Positions 42,758 to 52,015 of a stretch of DNA of 55,372 nucleotides are shown piece after piece. This DNA comes from Bacteroidota bacterium (GTDB lineage: Bacteria; Bacteroidota; Ignavibacteria; Ignavibacteriales; Ignavibacteriaceae). Under the pieces are notes generated by a model. The model worked only from the letters and a program-made list of their open reading frames with translations, made no database searches and was not told where the DNA came from. The stretch is taken from contig JAKAJV010000118.1 in the NCBI GenBank assembly GCA_021813585.1, positions 1 through 55,372 on the forward strand. Direction: 5' to 3'. A program made the position numbers and the translations under genes. Numbering within the stretch: position 1 is the first letter of the stretch; the number at the start of each line of letters is the position of its first letter.

Positions 42758-43585
42758 ATGCGGAAATTTTCTCTAGTCGCTGCTTTAATAATTCTAAGTA
42801 TTTCTGTACCTGCCCAGACAAAAGTGGAATGGTTCCCTGCCGGTTTGAACATACAGCCTTTTACAGCTAACTTTTTAGAGCCTAGAGCGGGTACTTCCTA
42901 CCTATTTAATGAAAAAAGATTAAGACTGGACATTGGAACCTCTTCCGACATTTACAGAATCGAGTCGGGGAACTCTGTTTTGTCTTTCGGCGGCGACCTT
43001 TTTACTTTTACAAGATTAAGAAGCGAGAACAACTTTAGGTTCCCTGTTGAAACTATTGACTATTTTTTCGGATTGAACAGCGGATACAAAATTACCGAAG
43101 GCGACAGACAGTACGGTTTCCGCTTCAGGCTAAGCCACATCAGCGCTCATCTTGTAGACGGCAGGTACGACAGCCCTTCCAACAGCTGGCGGGAGAATTT
43201 GAAGCCGTTTGTTTACAGCAGAGAGTTCATAGAGGTCTTTCCTTTCTATAAAATAGGCGGGTTTAGAACGTACGCCGGGCTCACTTATCTGTTCCATGTT
43301 ATTCCTAATAATATTGGCAGTGGTATTTACCAACTGGGATTTGATTATTATTTCCCGTCATTAATCAGCAAGAACATTTCTCCCTTCTTTGCAGACGATT
43401 TCAAGGTTTCTTCCGCAGGAAAATTTTACGGGAACAACATCCTTTGCGGCGGAATTAAATTCGGAAAGTACGATTCCAAAGGCTTCAGCATCTTGCTGTC
43501 CTATTATTCCGGCAAAAGCGTTCACGGAGAGTATTATGATATTAATGAAAGATATGCTTCATTCGGTATAAATCTGGATTTATAA
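42758..43585 (+). CDS. Putative outer-membrane barrel protein (DUF1207-like)
   Basis: The product has 275 residues. Signal peptide MRKFSLVAALIILSISVPAQT. VEWFPAGLNIQPFTANFLEPRAGTS near the start is the pattern of the DUF1207 family, followed by beta-strand-rich sequence (YGFRFRLSHISAHLVDGRYD, FRTYAGLTYLFHVIP, FGINLDL at the end). Function of the family is not known. The start abuts the radical SAM stop with no gap, and the protease gene follows one base after the stop, so it is embedded in the coupled run. Family call is moderate. Confidence 0.6.
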   Translation: MRKFSLVAALIILSISVPAQTKVEWFPAGLNIQPFTANFLEPRAGTSYLFNEKRLRLDIGTSSDIYRIESGNSVLSFGGDLFTFTRLRSENNFRFPVETIDYFFGLNSGYKITEGDRQYGFRFRLSHISAHLVDGRYDSPSNSWRENLKPFVYSREFIEVFPFYKIGGFRTYAGLTYLFHVIPNNIGSGIYQLGFDYYFPSLISKNISPFFADDFKVSSAGKFYGNNILCGGIKFGKYDSKGFSILLSYYSGKSVHGEYYDINERYASFGINLDL

Positions 43586-43586
43586 A

Positions 43587-44597
43587 ATGCCTGACTATTA
43601 CAGCGACATATATCAAGATCAAAACAGGGCGGAGGCTATTAAGAAAGATAGAAAAAATTATCTTCTGCACAGTTTACTTTTTTTGGCAACGTTCGTTACT
43701 ACAACACTCGCCGGTGCGCAATGGATAAGCGGGATGCCGGGTCCTTATCAAATATCTTTCGTGTTGAAAGGTTTGCCTTATTCCATCTCAATTATGTTCA
43801 TCATTTCATGTCATGAATTCGGGCATTACTTTGCTGCGGTGTACCATAAGGTAAAAGCCACGCTTCCTTTTTATATTCCGTTCCCGCCCGTGCCCATTTT
43901 CTTAAACTTCGGCACAATGGGAGCCGTAATAAAAACTAAGTCGCCTATTTACACTAAGAAGGCAATGTTCGACATCGGCGTCTCCGGCCCGGTCGCCGGA
44001 TTTATCGCTTGCCTTATAGTACTTGTTTACGGGTTTACCCACGTTCCGGGAATAAATTATCTTCTGGCAATACATCCGGATTATTTTTCTCCCGACTATG
44101 GAAAAAACGCGATCGATCTGGCTTTCGGGAATACACTCTTGTTTGCATTCTTCAAGCTGGTTTTTATTCACGGCTCACAGTTCTTTCCCCCGATGTCCGA
44201 AATTTATCACTACCCGTATTTGTGTGTGGGGTGGTTCGGGTTGTTTGTAACTGCAATGAATATGATTCCCGTAGGGCAGTTGGACGGCGGGCATATCTCT
44301 TATACTATGTTCGGCGAGGAAACGCATTATAAGATTGCAGTTGTCTTTTTCGCATCGTTAATGGTGTTGGGCGTTACCGGCCTGGTGGAATCAATAATGG
44401 ATTTAAGCACTAGCTTCGGATGGGCAGGCTGGCTGCTGTGGGCTTTGCTGCTGTTCTTCGTTATTAGGCTAAGGCACCCTGTTGTTCCGGATACTGCCGA
44501 GTTGGATACCAAAAGAAAAGTGCTCGGCTATTTCAGCTTCTTTATTTTTATTATATCTTTTTCACCAACCCCATTTATGGTTTCGATGGGTAAATAG
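43587..44597 (+). CDS. Site-2 protease (M50 family) membrane metallopeptidase
   Basis: The product has 336 residues with about seven membrane segments. HEFGH (from His76) is the zinc motif and MNMIPVGQLDGGHISY (Asp233) the third zinc ligand block. FLNFGTMGAVIKTKSPIYTKKAMFDIGVSGPVAGFIACLIV is the conserved central block of the plant EGY / bacterial YwhC-type group; no PDZ domain is present. Site-2 proteases cut membrane helices, often in anti-sigma factor or signal-peptide processing. Substrate unknown. It is one base downstream of the DUF1207-like gene. Confidence 0.92.
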   Translation: MPDYYSDIYQDQNRAEAIKKDRKNYLLHSLLFLATFVTTTLAGAQWISGMPGPYQISFVLKGLPYSISIMFIISCHEFGHYFAAVYHKVKATLPFYIPFPPVPIFLNFGTMGAVIKTKSPIYTKKAMFDIGVSGPVAGFIACLIVLVYGFTHVPGINYLLAIHPDYFSPDYGKNAIDLAFGNTLLFAFFKLVFIHGSQFFPPMSEIYHYPYLCVGWFGLFVTAMNMIPVGQLDGGHISYTMFGEETHYKIAVVFFASLMVLGVTGLVESIMDLSTSFGWAGWLLWALLLFFVIRLRHPVVPDTAELDTKRKVLGYFSFFIFIISFSPTPFMVSMGK

Positions 44598-44655
44598 TAA
44601 TAAGTGATAATTTTTTACCTTGAGACAAGTAATTGAAACAGAAATATTTAGACCA

Positions 44656-45450
44656 ATGAAAAAAATATTTATTATTTTGTTACCCATCCTTCTAGGGGGA
44701 TGCCAAAAAGATTTTAACAACGTTGTTGATCCTCAGACGATGAGCTATCAGGTAAGTGGAATTAAAACACCCGGTCAGTTTGTTTATAATCCGGGAGACT
44801 CTCTGGTTACGATTAGCATCGCTCTTAATTCATCGGTGTTTGTTAAAAGCGTTTCTTTTGTTGTTTACTCGCCGGATCAAATTCAACTTAACCTTGATGC
44901 TGTGCAGATGTTTGATAACGGTAATATCACCTCTAACGGCGATTCTGTAAAGGGCGATAATGTCTTTTCAAACAAGTTTCCTTTAAGCCATTATTATCCT
45001 AAAGGCACATACCAGGTGGATTATTATATAACCGATAATTCCGGTACGACCAAGCTTGCCGCAATAAATTATTTTAATTTTGATAACGGACAGACAAACG
45101 TTGCGCCCGTTATTTCAAATCTTGCCGCTCCGGATACGGTATCTTTGGGCGCTTCTACAACGCCTATACTTCTAACGGTGCAGGTAGACGACGGCAACGG
45201 ATTAAGCGATATACAATCCGTTTTCTTTAATTCGTATCTTCCACCGGACGGACATCCGTCTTCGAGCAATCCTTTTGTAATGTACGACGACGGTACAAAC
45301 GGAGATAAAGTTGCAGGCGACGGAATTTATTCTCTAACCATCGGGCTGCCGCCAAGCGCTTCCAAGGGAACATACCGTTTCGAGTTTCAAGCAAAAGACA
45401 GAAGCGGCGCGCTAAGTAATAAAATCATCCACAATTTAGTAGTTAAATGA
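44656..45450 (+). CDS. Lipoprotein with beta-sandwich (choice-of-anchor X-like) domains
   Basis: The product has 264 residues. MKKIFIILLPILLGGCQKD ends in a lipobox. Two similar halves follow: VFVKSVSFVVYSPDQIQL with SVKGDNVFSNKFPLSHYYPKG, and LSDIQSVFFNSYLPPDG with NGDKVAGDGIYSLTIGLPP. The D(G/S)VxGDxxxS pattern occurs in secreted repeats of Ignavibacteria and other bacteria and likely gives Ig-like folds. The frame extends to a TTG at 44620, but the signal begins at ATG 44656. It overlaps the propeller gene by four bases (ATGA). Confidence 0.78.
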   Translation: MKKIFIILLPILLGGCQKDFNNVVDPQTMSYQVSGIKTPGQFVYNPGDSLVTISIALNSSVFVKSVSFVVYSPDQIQLNLDAVQMFDNGNITSNGDSVKGDNVFSNKFPLSHYYPKGTYQVDYYITDNSGTTKLAAINYFNFDNGQTNVAPVISNLAAPDTVSLGASTTPILLTVQVDDGNGLSDIQSVFFNSYLPPDGHPSSSNPFVMYDDGTNGDKVAGDGIYSLTIGLPPSASKGTYRFEFQAKDRSGALSNKIIHNLVVK

Positions 45451-47024
45451 AACTAAAAATTATTTATCTGATTTTAATTGTTATTTCTTTCTGCTCGGTT
45501 TCTTTCCCGCAGTATTCGCCGCAGTCGTATTACATGCTGCATGATAGAAGAATGGAAAAAGCAAATGCCAATCCTACTATTTCCAGCAGCAATGTAAGCG
45601 ATATAATTACAATCGGCGATACAATATGGATCGGGACTGGACAAGGCTTAAGCCTTTCAACCGACAACGGAAATACCTGGAAGAAATTTACCAACGATAA
45701 TACTTTCGGTACAGAGAGCATTTCGGCTATAGGTTATTATAAAGGAACTTTCTGGGCGGCTACTGCCCACTCGGTTGTAAAAGACAATCAATCGTTACCC
45801 GAGGGCAGCGGATTAAAATATACAACGGATAACGGCAGCACATGGACTTCAATTCCGCAGCCGCAAGATAGTCTATCCGACAGCGTTGTTATTTACGGGA
45901 ACAATCATCTTAGAGCCGTGCCGGTAACTGTCGCGGTTCAAAATCTGGTTTACGATATTGCTTTTACTCCCGGTACAATTTGGATTGCAACGTTTGCAGG
46001 CGGTTTAAGAAAAAGTACCGACATGGGAAAGACCTGGCAGCGAGTAGTTCTTCCTCCGGATTACCTAGACGAAGTTAAGCCTTCGGATACTCTTAATTTT
46101 TGTATGCAGCCCGTCTCCGGTAATTTCTGCAGCGAAAATAATTTGAACTACAGAGTGTTTTCGGTTATTTCCACAAACGATTCAACGCTATATGTAGGTA
46201 CCGCCGACGGAATAAATAAATCCACAGATAACGGTATTAGCTGGCGGAAGTTTACTCACTCGAATGAAGTAAACCCGATTAGCGGAAATTTTGTTGTTGC
46301 CTTAGGGTACAATAACTCGAACAATACCGTATGGGCGGCCACGTGGCAGGCAGAAAACGCTTCCGAGTTTTACGGCGTAAGCTTTTCCACCGACGGAGGT
46401 GAAAACTGGCAGACTACCCTTGATGGCGAAAGAGTTCATAATTTTGCTTTCCAGAATAACAATGTAATTGCACCTTCCGATGACGGCGCTTTCAGAACAA
46501 CGGACGAAGGCTCCAACTGGATTTTGCCGTCTTCAATTGCTGATGCTAATTCTGGCGTGCAAATTGTCTCCACTACTTTTTATGCCGCAGGATTTAACAT
46601 GAATTTCGTATGGCTTGGCGCCGATGACGGACTGGCGAGGCTCGAAGAAAATCCCGGCTCGGTTTGGAGCGGCAGGTGGACTGTTTATTTTGCTTCGCAG
46701 CCTCTTAGCTCTGCCAGCAGCACATATGCCTACCCGAATCCGTTTAATCCAAGGACAGACATCTTAAAAATAAAATATTCAACGGGCGGTAATAATGTTC
46801 CAGTAACAATAAGAATATTCGATTTCGGGATGCATGTTGTAAGGACGGTTGTTCAGAATGCCGAAAGAGGCACAGTTCATTCTATCGATCAGTCCGGCGG
46901 CGTAGTGGATTATTGGAACGGCCTTGATGATGCAGGCAACATGGTGCCGAACGGAGTATATTTCTACAACGTCGATACCGGTTCAGGGAAACCGCTTTAC
47001 GGAAAAATTTTAGTAATACATTAA
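45447..47024 (+). CDS. Secreted beta-propeller protein with FlgD/T9SS-type tail
   Basis: The product has 525 residues. A signal peptide (YLILIVISFCSVSFPQ) leads into propeller blades of the form TIWIGTGQGLSLSTDNGNTWKKF, FWAAT and GVSFSTDGGENWQ. The tail (YAYPNPFNPRTDILKIKYS, IRIFDFGMHVVRTV, WNGLDDAGNMVPNGVYFY, KILVIH) is a FlgD-Ig/T9SS-type sorting domain, longer than the classic type A form. It is coupled to the lipoprotein gene and nine bases before a PorV-like gene. A surface-exposed binding or scaffold role is inferred. Confidence 0.85.
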   Translation: MKLKIIYLILIVISFCSVSFPQYSPQSYYMLHDRRMEKANANPTISSSNVSDIITIGDTIWIGTGQGLSLSTDNGNTWKKFTNDNTFGTESISAIGYYKGTFWAATAHSVVKDNQSLPEGSGLKYTTDNGSTWTSIPQPQDSLSDSVVIYGNNHLRAVPVTVAVQNLVYDIAFTPGTIWIATFAGGLRKSTDMGKTWQRVVLPPDYLDEVKPSDTLNFCMQPVSGNFCSENNLNYRVFSVISTNDSTLYVGTADGINKSTDNGISWRKFTHSNEVNPISGNFVVALGYNNSNNTVWAATWQAENASEFYGVSFSTDGGENWQTTLDGERVHNFAFQNNNVIAPSDDGAFRTTDEGSNWILPSSIADANSGVQIVSTTFYAAGFNMNFVWLGADDGLARLEENPGSVWSGRWTVYFASQPLSSASSTYAYPNPFNPRTDILKIKYSTGGNNVPVTIRIFDFGMHVVRTVVQNAERGTVHSIDQSGGVVDYWNGLDDAGNMVPNGVYFYNVDTGSGKPLYGKILVIH

Positions 47025-47033
47025 GAGGGTAAT

Positions 47034-48029
47034 TTGAAAAGGTTTTTCGCAGTTTCAATTTTATTTTTTACTACCGCATTGTATGCGCAGCCCAAGTTCA
47101 GTGCAATAAGCAGCATGCCGGGCGCTTTTTCAAGAATGGGTTTCGGCGCCAGAGGTATGGGTATGGGAAACGCAATGTCTGCCGTTACGGAAGGTAATCT
47201 TGTTTCTTATTATAATCCTGCGTTGTCGGCATTTCAGCAGGACAACTCATTCCAGACCTCTTATTCCTTTTTATCTCTGGACAGATCCCTGAACTTTTTA
47301 AGTTTCACAAGGCGGTTCGATTTTTTCTCTAAAGATTCTCCCAGCGACGAACCCAGAACAAGCGCCGGATTAAGCATCGGAATTATAAACTCAGGAGTAA
47401 GTAAGATTGATGGAAGGGACAACGACGGCAACAAAACCGGAGATTTATCTACTTCGGAAAACCAGTTCTTCGTGGGACTCGCAAACAGGTTCTCAAAAAA
47501 ATTTGCAATAGGCCTCTCGGTTAAATTTTATTACTACAGGCTTTACGATCAAATTAATACTACAGGCGTAGGACTGGATTTGGGTGCTTTATACAGGATA
47601 AACAACATCTGGAATGTTTCTTTTATGATATCCGATTTGAACAGCAAGTACAAATGGGATACAACCCCGATCTACCAGGAACAGGGTTCGACATCTATAG
47701 ATAATTTTCCCGTTTTGAAAAAGGTCGGCGTTAGTTATTACAATAAGGAATATAAAATTATCGCATCGGCGGAATTTGAAAACAGCAATGCAGGCACAAA
47801 TATTTTGCGCGCCGGAGTAGAATATAATATCTATGATTCGTTCTTTTTACGGGGCGGCATAGACCAGTTTAACCTGAGCAATGCTGATTATTCTCCAAAT
47901 CCGTCATTGGGATTTTCATATTCAAAGAAGTTCGGAGAATGGAACATCGGAGTTGATTACGCGTTCGTAGTTGAACAAAATTCACCTCAGGATAGACATA
48001 TAGTCGGATTAAGTGTTAATTTTAAATAA
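47034..48029 (+). CDS. PorV/PorQ-family outer-membrane protein
   Basis: The product has 331 residues, starting with TTG after AAGAGGGTAA. Signal peptide FAVSILFFTTALYAQ; then FSRMGFGARGMGMGNAMSAVTEGNLVSYYNPAL, the family's opening block, and barrel strands to the end (GLSVNFK). PorV-type barrels of the FadL fold shuttle T9SS substrates between translocon and sortase. Adjacent to a T9SS-type propeller gene, it may serve that substrate. A second family member follows. Confidence 0.85.
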   Translation: MKRFFAVSILFFTTALYAQPKFSAISSMPGAFSRMGFGARGMGMGNAMSAVTEGNLVSYYNPALSAFQQDNSFQTSYSFLSLDRSLNFLSFTRRFDFFSKDSPSDEPRTSAGLSIGIINSGVSKIDGRDNDGNKTGDLSTSENQFFVGLANRFSKKFAIGLSVKFYYYRLYDQINTTGVGLDLGALYRINNIWNVSFMISDLNSKYKWDTTPIYQEQGSTSIDNFPVLKKVGVSYYNKEYKIIASAEFENSNAGTNILRAGVEYNIYDSFFLRGGIDQFNLSNADYSPNPSLGFSYSKKFGEWNIGVDYAFVVEQNSPQDRHIVGLSVNFK

Positions 48030-48058
48030 ATGAATTTTCAAAATTTTTCTTTTGATGA

Positions 48059-48144
48059 GTAGGAGTAATGGAATGATGGAGTAATGGAATATTGGAATAA
48101 ATTTTCGGTCAGGTTATTCCAATCCTCCATTATTCCACTACTCC
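48059..48144. repeat. TGGARTARTGGA-type inverted repeat (copy 4)
   Basis: Left arm GGAATGATGGAGTAATGGAA and on to ATTGGAATAA (48070-48100), right arm TTATTCCAATCCTCCATTATTCC and on (48114-48144). The arms pair imperfectly over about 31 bases with a 13-base loop. It sits in the 151-base gap between the two PorV-like genes and breaks the otherwise tight spacing of the run. Confidence 0.8.
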
Positions 48145-48180
48145 GTTGTTCTAAGTTTGTAAATTATTTTCAGGTTATAT

Positions 48181-49080
48181 ATGACTAAGACACTTTTGGT
48201 TTTTATTTTAGCGGCCGCATCGGTGTTTGCCCAGTCGGCGGGCAACAGCGGACTGGCATTTCTAAAGATGGGATTCGGTGCGAGGAACATTGCGATGGGC
48301 GACGCAGGAGCCGCCGCTGCCAACGACGTTACCGCTTTGTTCTATAACCCGGCCAGGCTTTCCGGGCAAACCGGCAACGAAATTTTGTTGATGCATAATG
48401 AATGGATCCAGGGAGTTAAGAGTGAGATCCTCGGTATAAGAACTACTGTTTGGAGCCTGCCGCTTGCTTTCGGATTTGATGTGACTTCGATAAACGATAT
48501 TCAGGTAAGGACAATTGCCTCGGCCGAACCGATTTCTACTTTTAATGCAAACTATTTTTTCGGCAGTGTATCCACCGGATTTAATATATACGACAACGTA
48601 TCTGCCGGCGTAACTGCCAGGTATCTTTATGAAGGCTTGTACACCGACGAAGCAGCGGGGTGGGGATTCGATTTCGGATTTAATTATGATTCCCCTGTGC
48701 AAGGTTTAACTGCTTCGGCAGTAATTAAAAACCTCGGCACAATGAGCAAGTTGAAGAATGAAAAAACCAAACTGCCCTCCGAGCTTAGGATTGGGCCCGC
48801 TTACAATTTTAATTTTTACGGCGATAAATTCTCAATTACTGCAGCCGCCGAGTTTCAGAAATACCTTCCTACAAACGATTCGCATTTAAATTTGGGTATT
48901 GAATTACTGTATGACCGTCTAATTGCGCTGCGCGGCGGCTACCAATCAGGCTACCAGACCAAAGGCTTTACAGGCGGCTTCGGGTTAATGTGGGGCAAGT
49001 TCGATCTGGATTATGCTTTCCAGCCGTTCTCTCTAGGTTTGGGGAATGCAAACATGTTTTCTATTCAATTTAAATTTTGA
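48181..49080 (+). CDS. PorV/PorQ-family outer-membrane protein (second copy)
   Basis: The product has 299 residues. Signal peptide MTKTLLVFILAAASVFAQ, then SGLAFLKMGFGARNIAMGDAG and DVTALFYNPARLSG, the PorV-family opening, followed by LLMHNEWIQGVKSEILGI and further barrel strands to MFSIQFKF. It is clearly closer to typical PorV than the copy at 47034. The FemAB-like gene starts four bases after its stop. Confidence 0.87.
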   Translation: MTKTLLVFILAAASVFAQSAGNSGLAFLKMGFGARNIAMGDAGAAAANDVTALFYNPARLSGQTGNEILLMHNEWIQGVKSEILGIRTTVWSLPLAFGFDVTSINDIQVRTIASAEPISTFNANYFFGSVSTGFNIYDNVSAGVTARYLYEGLYTDEAAGWGFDFGFNYDSPVQGLTASAVIKNLGTMSKLKNEKTKLPSELRIGPAYNFNFYGDKFSITAAAEFQKYLPTNDSHLNLGIELLYDRLIALRGGYQSGYQTKGFTGGFGLMWGKFDLDYAFQPFSLGLGNANMFSIQFKF

Positions 49081-49084
49081 GTGT

Positions 49085-50044
49085 ATGGAAATAGTAGAGT
49101 ATACCGAAAAGTGGAAAAAGAAATGGGATGACTTTGTTCTGAAATCGAACAACGGGACAATGTTTCATATGCAAAAGTTTTTTGATTATCATTTACCCGG
49201 CAAATTTGAATTTAATCATCTCATTTTCCTGGAAAAGGGAGAGATAGCCGCCCTTCTGCCCGGCCAGCTTAAAAACGGATTGTTCGAATCGCCTATCGGC
49301 GCAAGCTACGGCTCAATTGTAACCAATGATGTAAAATTTTCTTTTGCGATGAAACTTATTGCGACACTGCTGGACTACGGGAGGAATACCGGCATAAAAG
49401 AATTCATGCTTACGCCGGCGCCTTTAATTTATGAGGATGTTCAAAACCAGAATATGGATTTTGCTTTTCTCTGGTCAGGCTTTAAGTACGATTTACATTA
49501 TATCTCCAGCGCCATAAAACTCGATAGCCGGACGGATATAATATCGAGATTCCAGCCGACGATTAGAAGAAATGTAAGAAAGTCTCTGAAGGATCCGGAT
49601 ATTAGAGTTGAGATAAACGAGCGCTACGAAGAGTTCTATCCAATCCTTCTTGCAAACAAAGCCCGGCATAATGTAAAGCCTACACATACATACGAGGACC
49701 TAATAATGCTGAAGACTTTGCTGCCCGATAACCTGAAGCTTTTTATGGTATATTATAAGGATAAGCCGATTGCAGGCTCCTCAATGTTCTTTTGCAACAA
49801 AAATGTTGCTCTCTGCTTTTACAATATGCTGCTTTACGAGTATGAGCACTTAAAGCCTATACAGCGAGTTATGTACGAGGTTGTTAAATGGTCGACCGAG
49901 AACGGCTATAAATATGTCGATATAGGAGTCTCCCAGGATACCAAAGCGGAAAACCCGATGACGCCGAGTATGAGCCTGATTGAGTTCAAAGAAAAATTTG
50001 ATGCTAAAACGACTATGAGGAACACGTTCTATATTAAATTGTGA
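49085..50044 (+). CDS. FemAB-like (GNAT-fold) peptidyl- or acyltransferase
   Basis: The product has 319 residues. Two GNAT-type halves: NNGTMFHMQKFFDYHLPGKF with FLEKGEIAALLPG at the start, and LLANKARHNVKPTHTYEDLIML, LKLFMVYYKDKPIAGSSMFF, RVMYEVVKWSTENGYKYVDIGVSQ in the second half. This is the FemAB/BioF2-like layout; relatives add amino acids to peptidoglycan or acyl groups to envelope glycans. The true substrate is unknown. The frame overlaps the PorV gene from 49046, but the ATG at 49085 fits the family start. Confidence 0.83.
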   Translation: MEIVEYTEKWKKKWDDFVLKSNNGTMFHMQKFFDYHLPGKFEFNHLIFLEKGEIAALLPGQLKNGLFESPIGASYGSIVTNDVKFSFAMKLIATLLDYGRNTGIKEFMLTPAPLIYEDVQNQNMDFAFLWSGFKYDLHYISSAIKLDSRTDIISRFQPTIRRNVRKSLKDPDIRVEINERYEEFYPILLANKARHNVKPTHTYEDLIMLKTLLPDNLKLFMVYYKDKPIAGSSMFFCNKNVALCFYNMLLYEYEHLKPIQRVMYEVVKWSTENGYKYVDIGVSQDTKAENPMTPSMSLIEFKEKFDAKTTMRNTFYIKL

Positions 50045-50165
50045 ACCGCGGACCGAATATTTCAAAAAAATAAAATCGAGAGCCGGCTTAGCACCGCAAG
50101 CAGAAACGGCAGTCGATTTAATTTAAAAGCGTTGTAGACTGACGAACTAAAACAAGAACTTATCT

Positions 50166-51275
50166 ATGAGTAAATCCGCATTAATAATTTTTTTGGGAAA
50201 TATCGATTATGATTCGCGCACGTCAAATTTATATAAATCTCTTACCGCCTGCGGCTATAAAGTAAGGGTAGTTTCGTTTGATTGGCTTACTAAAGACTTT
50301 AATACAAGGACCGGGGAAATATCGGTTTATAAGCTTACCAAAGGAGCCTTTTCAATTTCATTTTACTTGAAGTTCCTTTTTATCCTTTCGATTAATCTTA
50401 TTAAGCATAGAGCCGATGTTATTTTTGCAGAAGATATCTATACGCTACCTTTCGCAGTCTTGTTCGGTAAAATTAAAAAAGCGAAAGTATTTTATGATTC
50501 GAGAGAGCTGTACGGTTATCTTGCTGGATTAAGGAAAAGAAGAATCATTCAATGGATACTAAGATGGATTGAGAATAACTTCATTCACAAAGTTTATAGG
50601 ATAATAACAACCGGGGAAATGGATGCTGAGTTTCTTAAAAAGGAATATGGTGTTGATAATACGCTAGTCATCCGCAATCTGCCGGTATTTAAACATATTG
50701 ATGAACCGTTTGACTTTAGAAAAAAATATAACCTTAACCCGGCGATAAAAATCATTCTATACCAGGGTGTAATTTTGCATGGAAGAGGATTGAGGTTGTT
50801 GTTTGATGTTCTTGACGGAATAGAAAATGCTGCTGCGGTAATTATCGGCGGTGGAGAGCATAAAGCATATTATGAACAATTGGCGGTTGAAAAGGGAGTG
50901 GATAAGAAGGTGTTTTTTATGGGAAAGGTTAACCAGAAAGATTTGTTAAGCTACACTGCCGGAGCTGATGTAGGTCTGGCATTGATAGAAAATATCAGTC
51001 TAAGCTATTACTATGCTTTGCCGAATAAGATGTTTGAATATATACTGGCCGGTGTTCCGGTTTTTGCCAGCAGCTTTCCGCAGATGAAGAATATAATTGA
51101 TAAGTACAGCGTAGGAGTTTATGCCGACCCGGAAGATAAAGCAGAGCTGACGGCTGCACTGAAGGAACTGCTAAATAATGATGAGAAAAGAAAAATATTA
51201 AGAGAGAACTGTAAGGCAGCATCTTTAGAGCTTAACTGGGATATTGAGGCCGAGAAGTTGTTCTCCGCAGTGTAG
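50166..51275 (+). CDS. GT4-family glycosyltransferase
   Basis: The product has 369 residues with a GT-B fold. The N-terminal domain includes SALIIFLGNIDYDSRTSNL and DVIFAEDIYTLPFAVLFG. The C-terminal domain has KIILYQGVILHGRGLRLLFD, VFFMGKVNQKDLLSYTAGADVGLALIE and YALPNKMFEYILAGVPVFASS (the glutamate-containing nucleotide-sugar block). It uses a nucleotide-sugar donor in the cytoplasm for surface glycan assembly. It is 121 bases after the FemAB-like gene and ends three bases from the convergent NUDIX gene. Confidence 0.9.
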   Translation: MSKSALIIFLGNIDYDSRTSNLYKSLTACGYKVRVVSFDWLTKDFNTRTGEISVYKLTKGAFSISFYLKFLFILSINLIKHRADVIFAEDIYTLPFAVLFGKIKKAKVFYDSRELYGYLAGLRKRRIIQWILRWIENNFIHKVYRIITTGEMDAEFLKKEYGVDNTLVIRNLPVFKHIDEPFDFRKKYNLNPAIKIILYQGVILHGRGLRLLFDVLDGIENAAAVIIGGGEHKAYYEQLAVEKGVDKKVFFMGKVNQKDLLSYTAGADVGLALIENISLSYYYALPNKMFEYILAGVPVFASSFPQMKNIIDKYSVGVYADPEDKAELTAALKELLNNDEKRKILRENCKAASLELNWDIEAEKLFSAV

Positions 51276-51278
51276 TTT

Positions 51279-51941
51279 TTATTTTATCAACTTCTTCGTC
51301 ACTTCATAAATAAGAGCGGCGGTTATTCCCCAGATTACACCTTCGCCGGTTTTATAGACCAGCACACTGTGCTTTCTTCCGCGCCAGGGTTTTGAATATC
51401 TATCCGGAAGCATTAATTCTTTTACCGGCAGAGTCTCTATCTTTTCACCATTCTTATCTATTTCAGTAGGATGAATTTCGAGCCTTACAAAATATTTTTC
51501 CGGCTGGTTTTTTAAAAAGAATGAAACAGGTAGCGTAAAAATCTTTTCAACTTCGTTCTTATCGAATGCGAGCGAGTTAATATCGTTTATCAATACCGTG
51601 CCGATTACGGAATCTACAATTACTCCCATGGGTCCGATTAAAGTATCTAACATGCCGATAACTGAGATTTGTTCCCGTTTGATTCCAATTTCTTCCACCG
51701 TCTCTCGTACGGCGGTGTCTTCATAAGACTTGTCGATTTCAGGGTCGAACTCACCGCCGGGAAAACAAATCTCACCGCCTTGCCTAATTTGTGCAGCCCG
51801 TTTTTCAAATAGGAAATAGTATTCACCGTCTTTTAATATCAGCGGTATAAGTACGGCCGAATTAAGGTATTCATCTTTGCGAAGTATGCCGGGTACTGAA
51901 GGAAGGTTTCTTTTTAACAACTCAAGTTCATCTTTTCTCAT
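51279..51941 (-). CDS. CoA pyrophosphatase-type NUDIX hydrolase (NudL-like)
   Basis: The product has 220 residues. The NUDIX box GGEFDPEIDKSYEDTAVRETVEEIGI is intact (G-x5-E-x7-REUxEExGU), and RQGGEICFPGGEFDPE immediately before it is the CoA-pyrophosphatase variant (family pattern LRxHxGQVAFPGG). The C-terminal WRGRKHSVLVYKTGEGVIWGITAALI is also typical. The enzyme would hydrolyse CoA or acyl-CoA derivatives. Convergent with the GT4 gene, three bases apart, with no visible terminator between them. Confidence 0.9.
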   Translation of the reverse strand: MRKDELELLKRNLPSVPGILRKDEYLNSAVLIPLILKDGEYYFLFEKRAAQIRQGGEICFPGGEFDPEIDKSYEDTAVRETVEEIGIKREQISVIGMLDTLIGPMGVIVDSVIGTVLINDINSLAFDKNEVEKIFTLPVSFFLKNQPEKYFVRLEIHPTEIDKNGEKIETLPVKELMLPDRYSKPWRGRKHSVLVYKTGEGVIWGITAALIYEVTKKLIK

Positions 51942-52015
51942 TACAAATTTATTTCCATAAGATTTTTAATATTGGTAAATTTAATAAACAAAAATAAACA
52001 TTTAGGGGTTCTAAT

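Noticed and set aside
12093-48144. CRISPR array as an explanation of the repeats
   Set aside because: Copies are scattered, inverted and internally repetitive, with no regular spacers and no cas genes.
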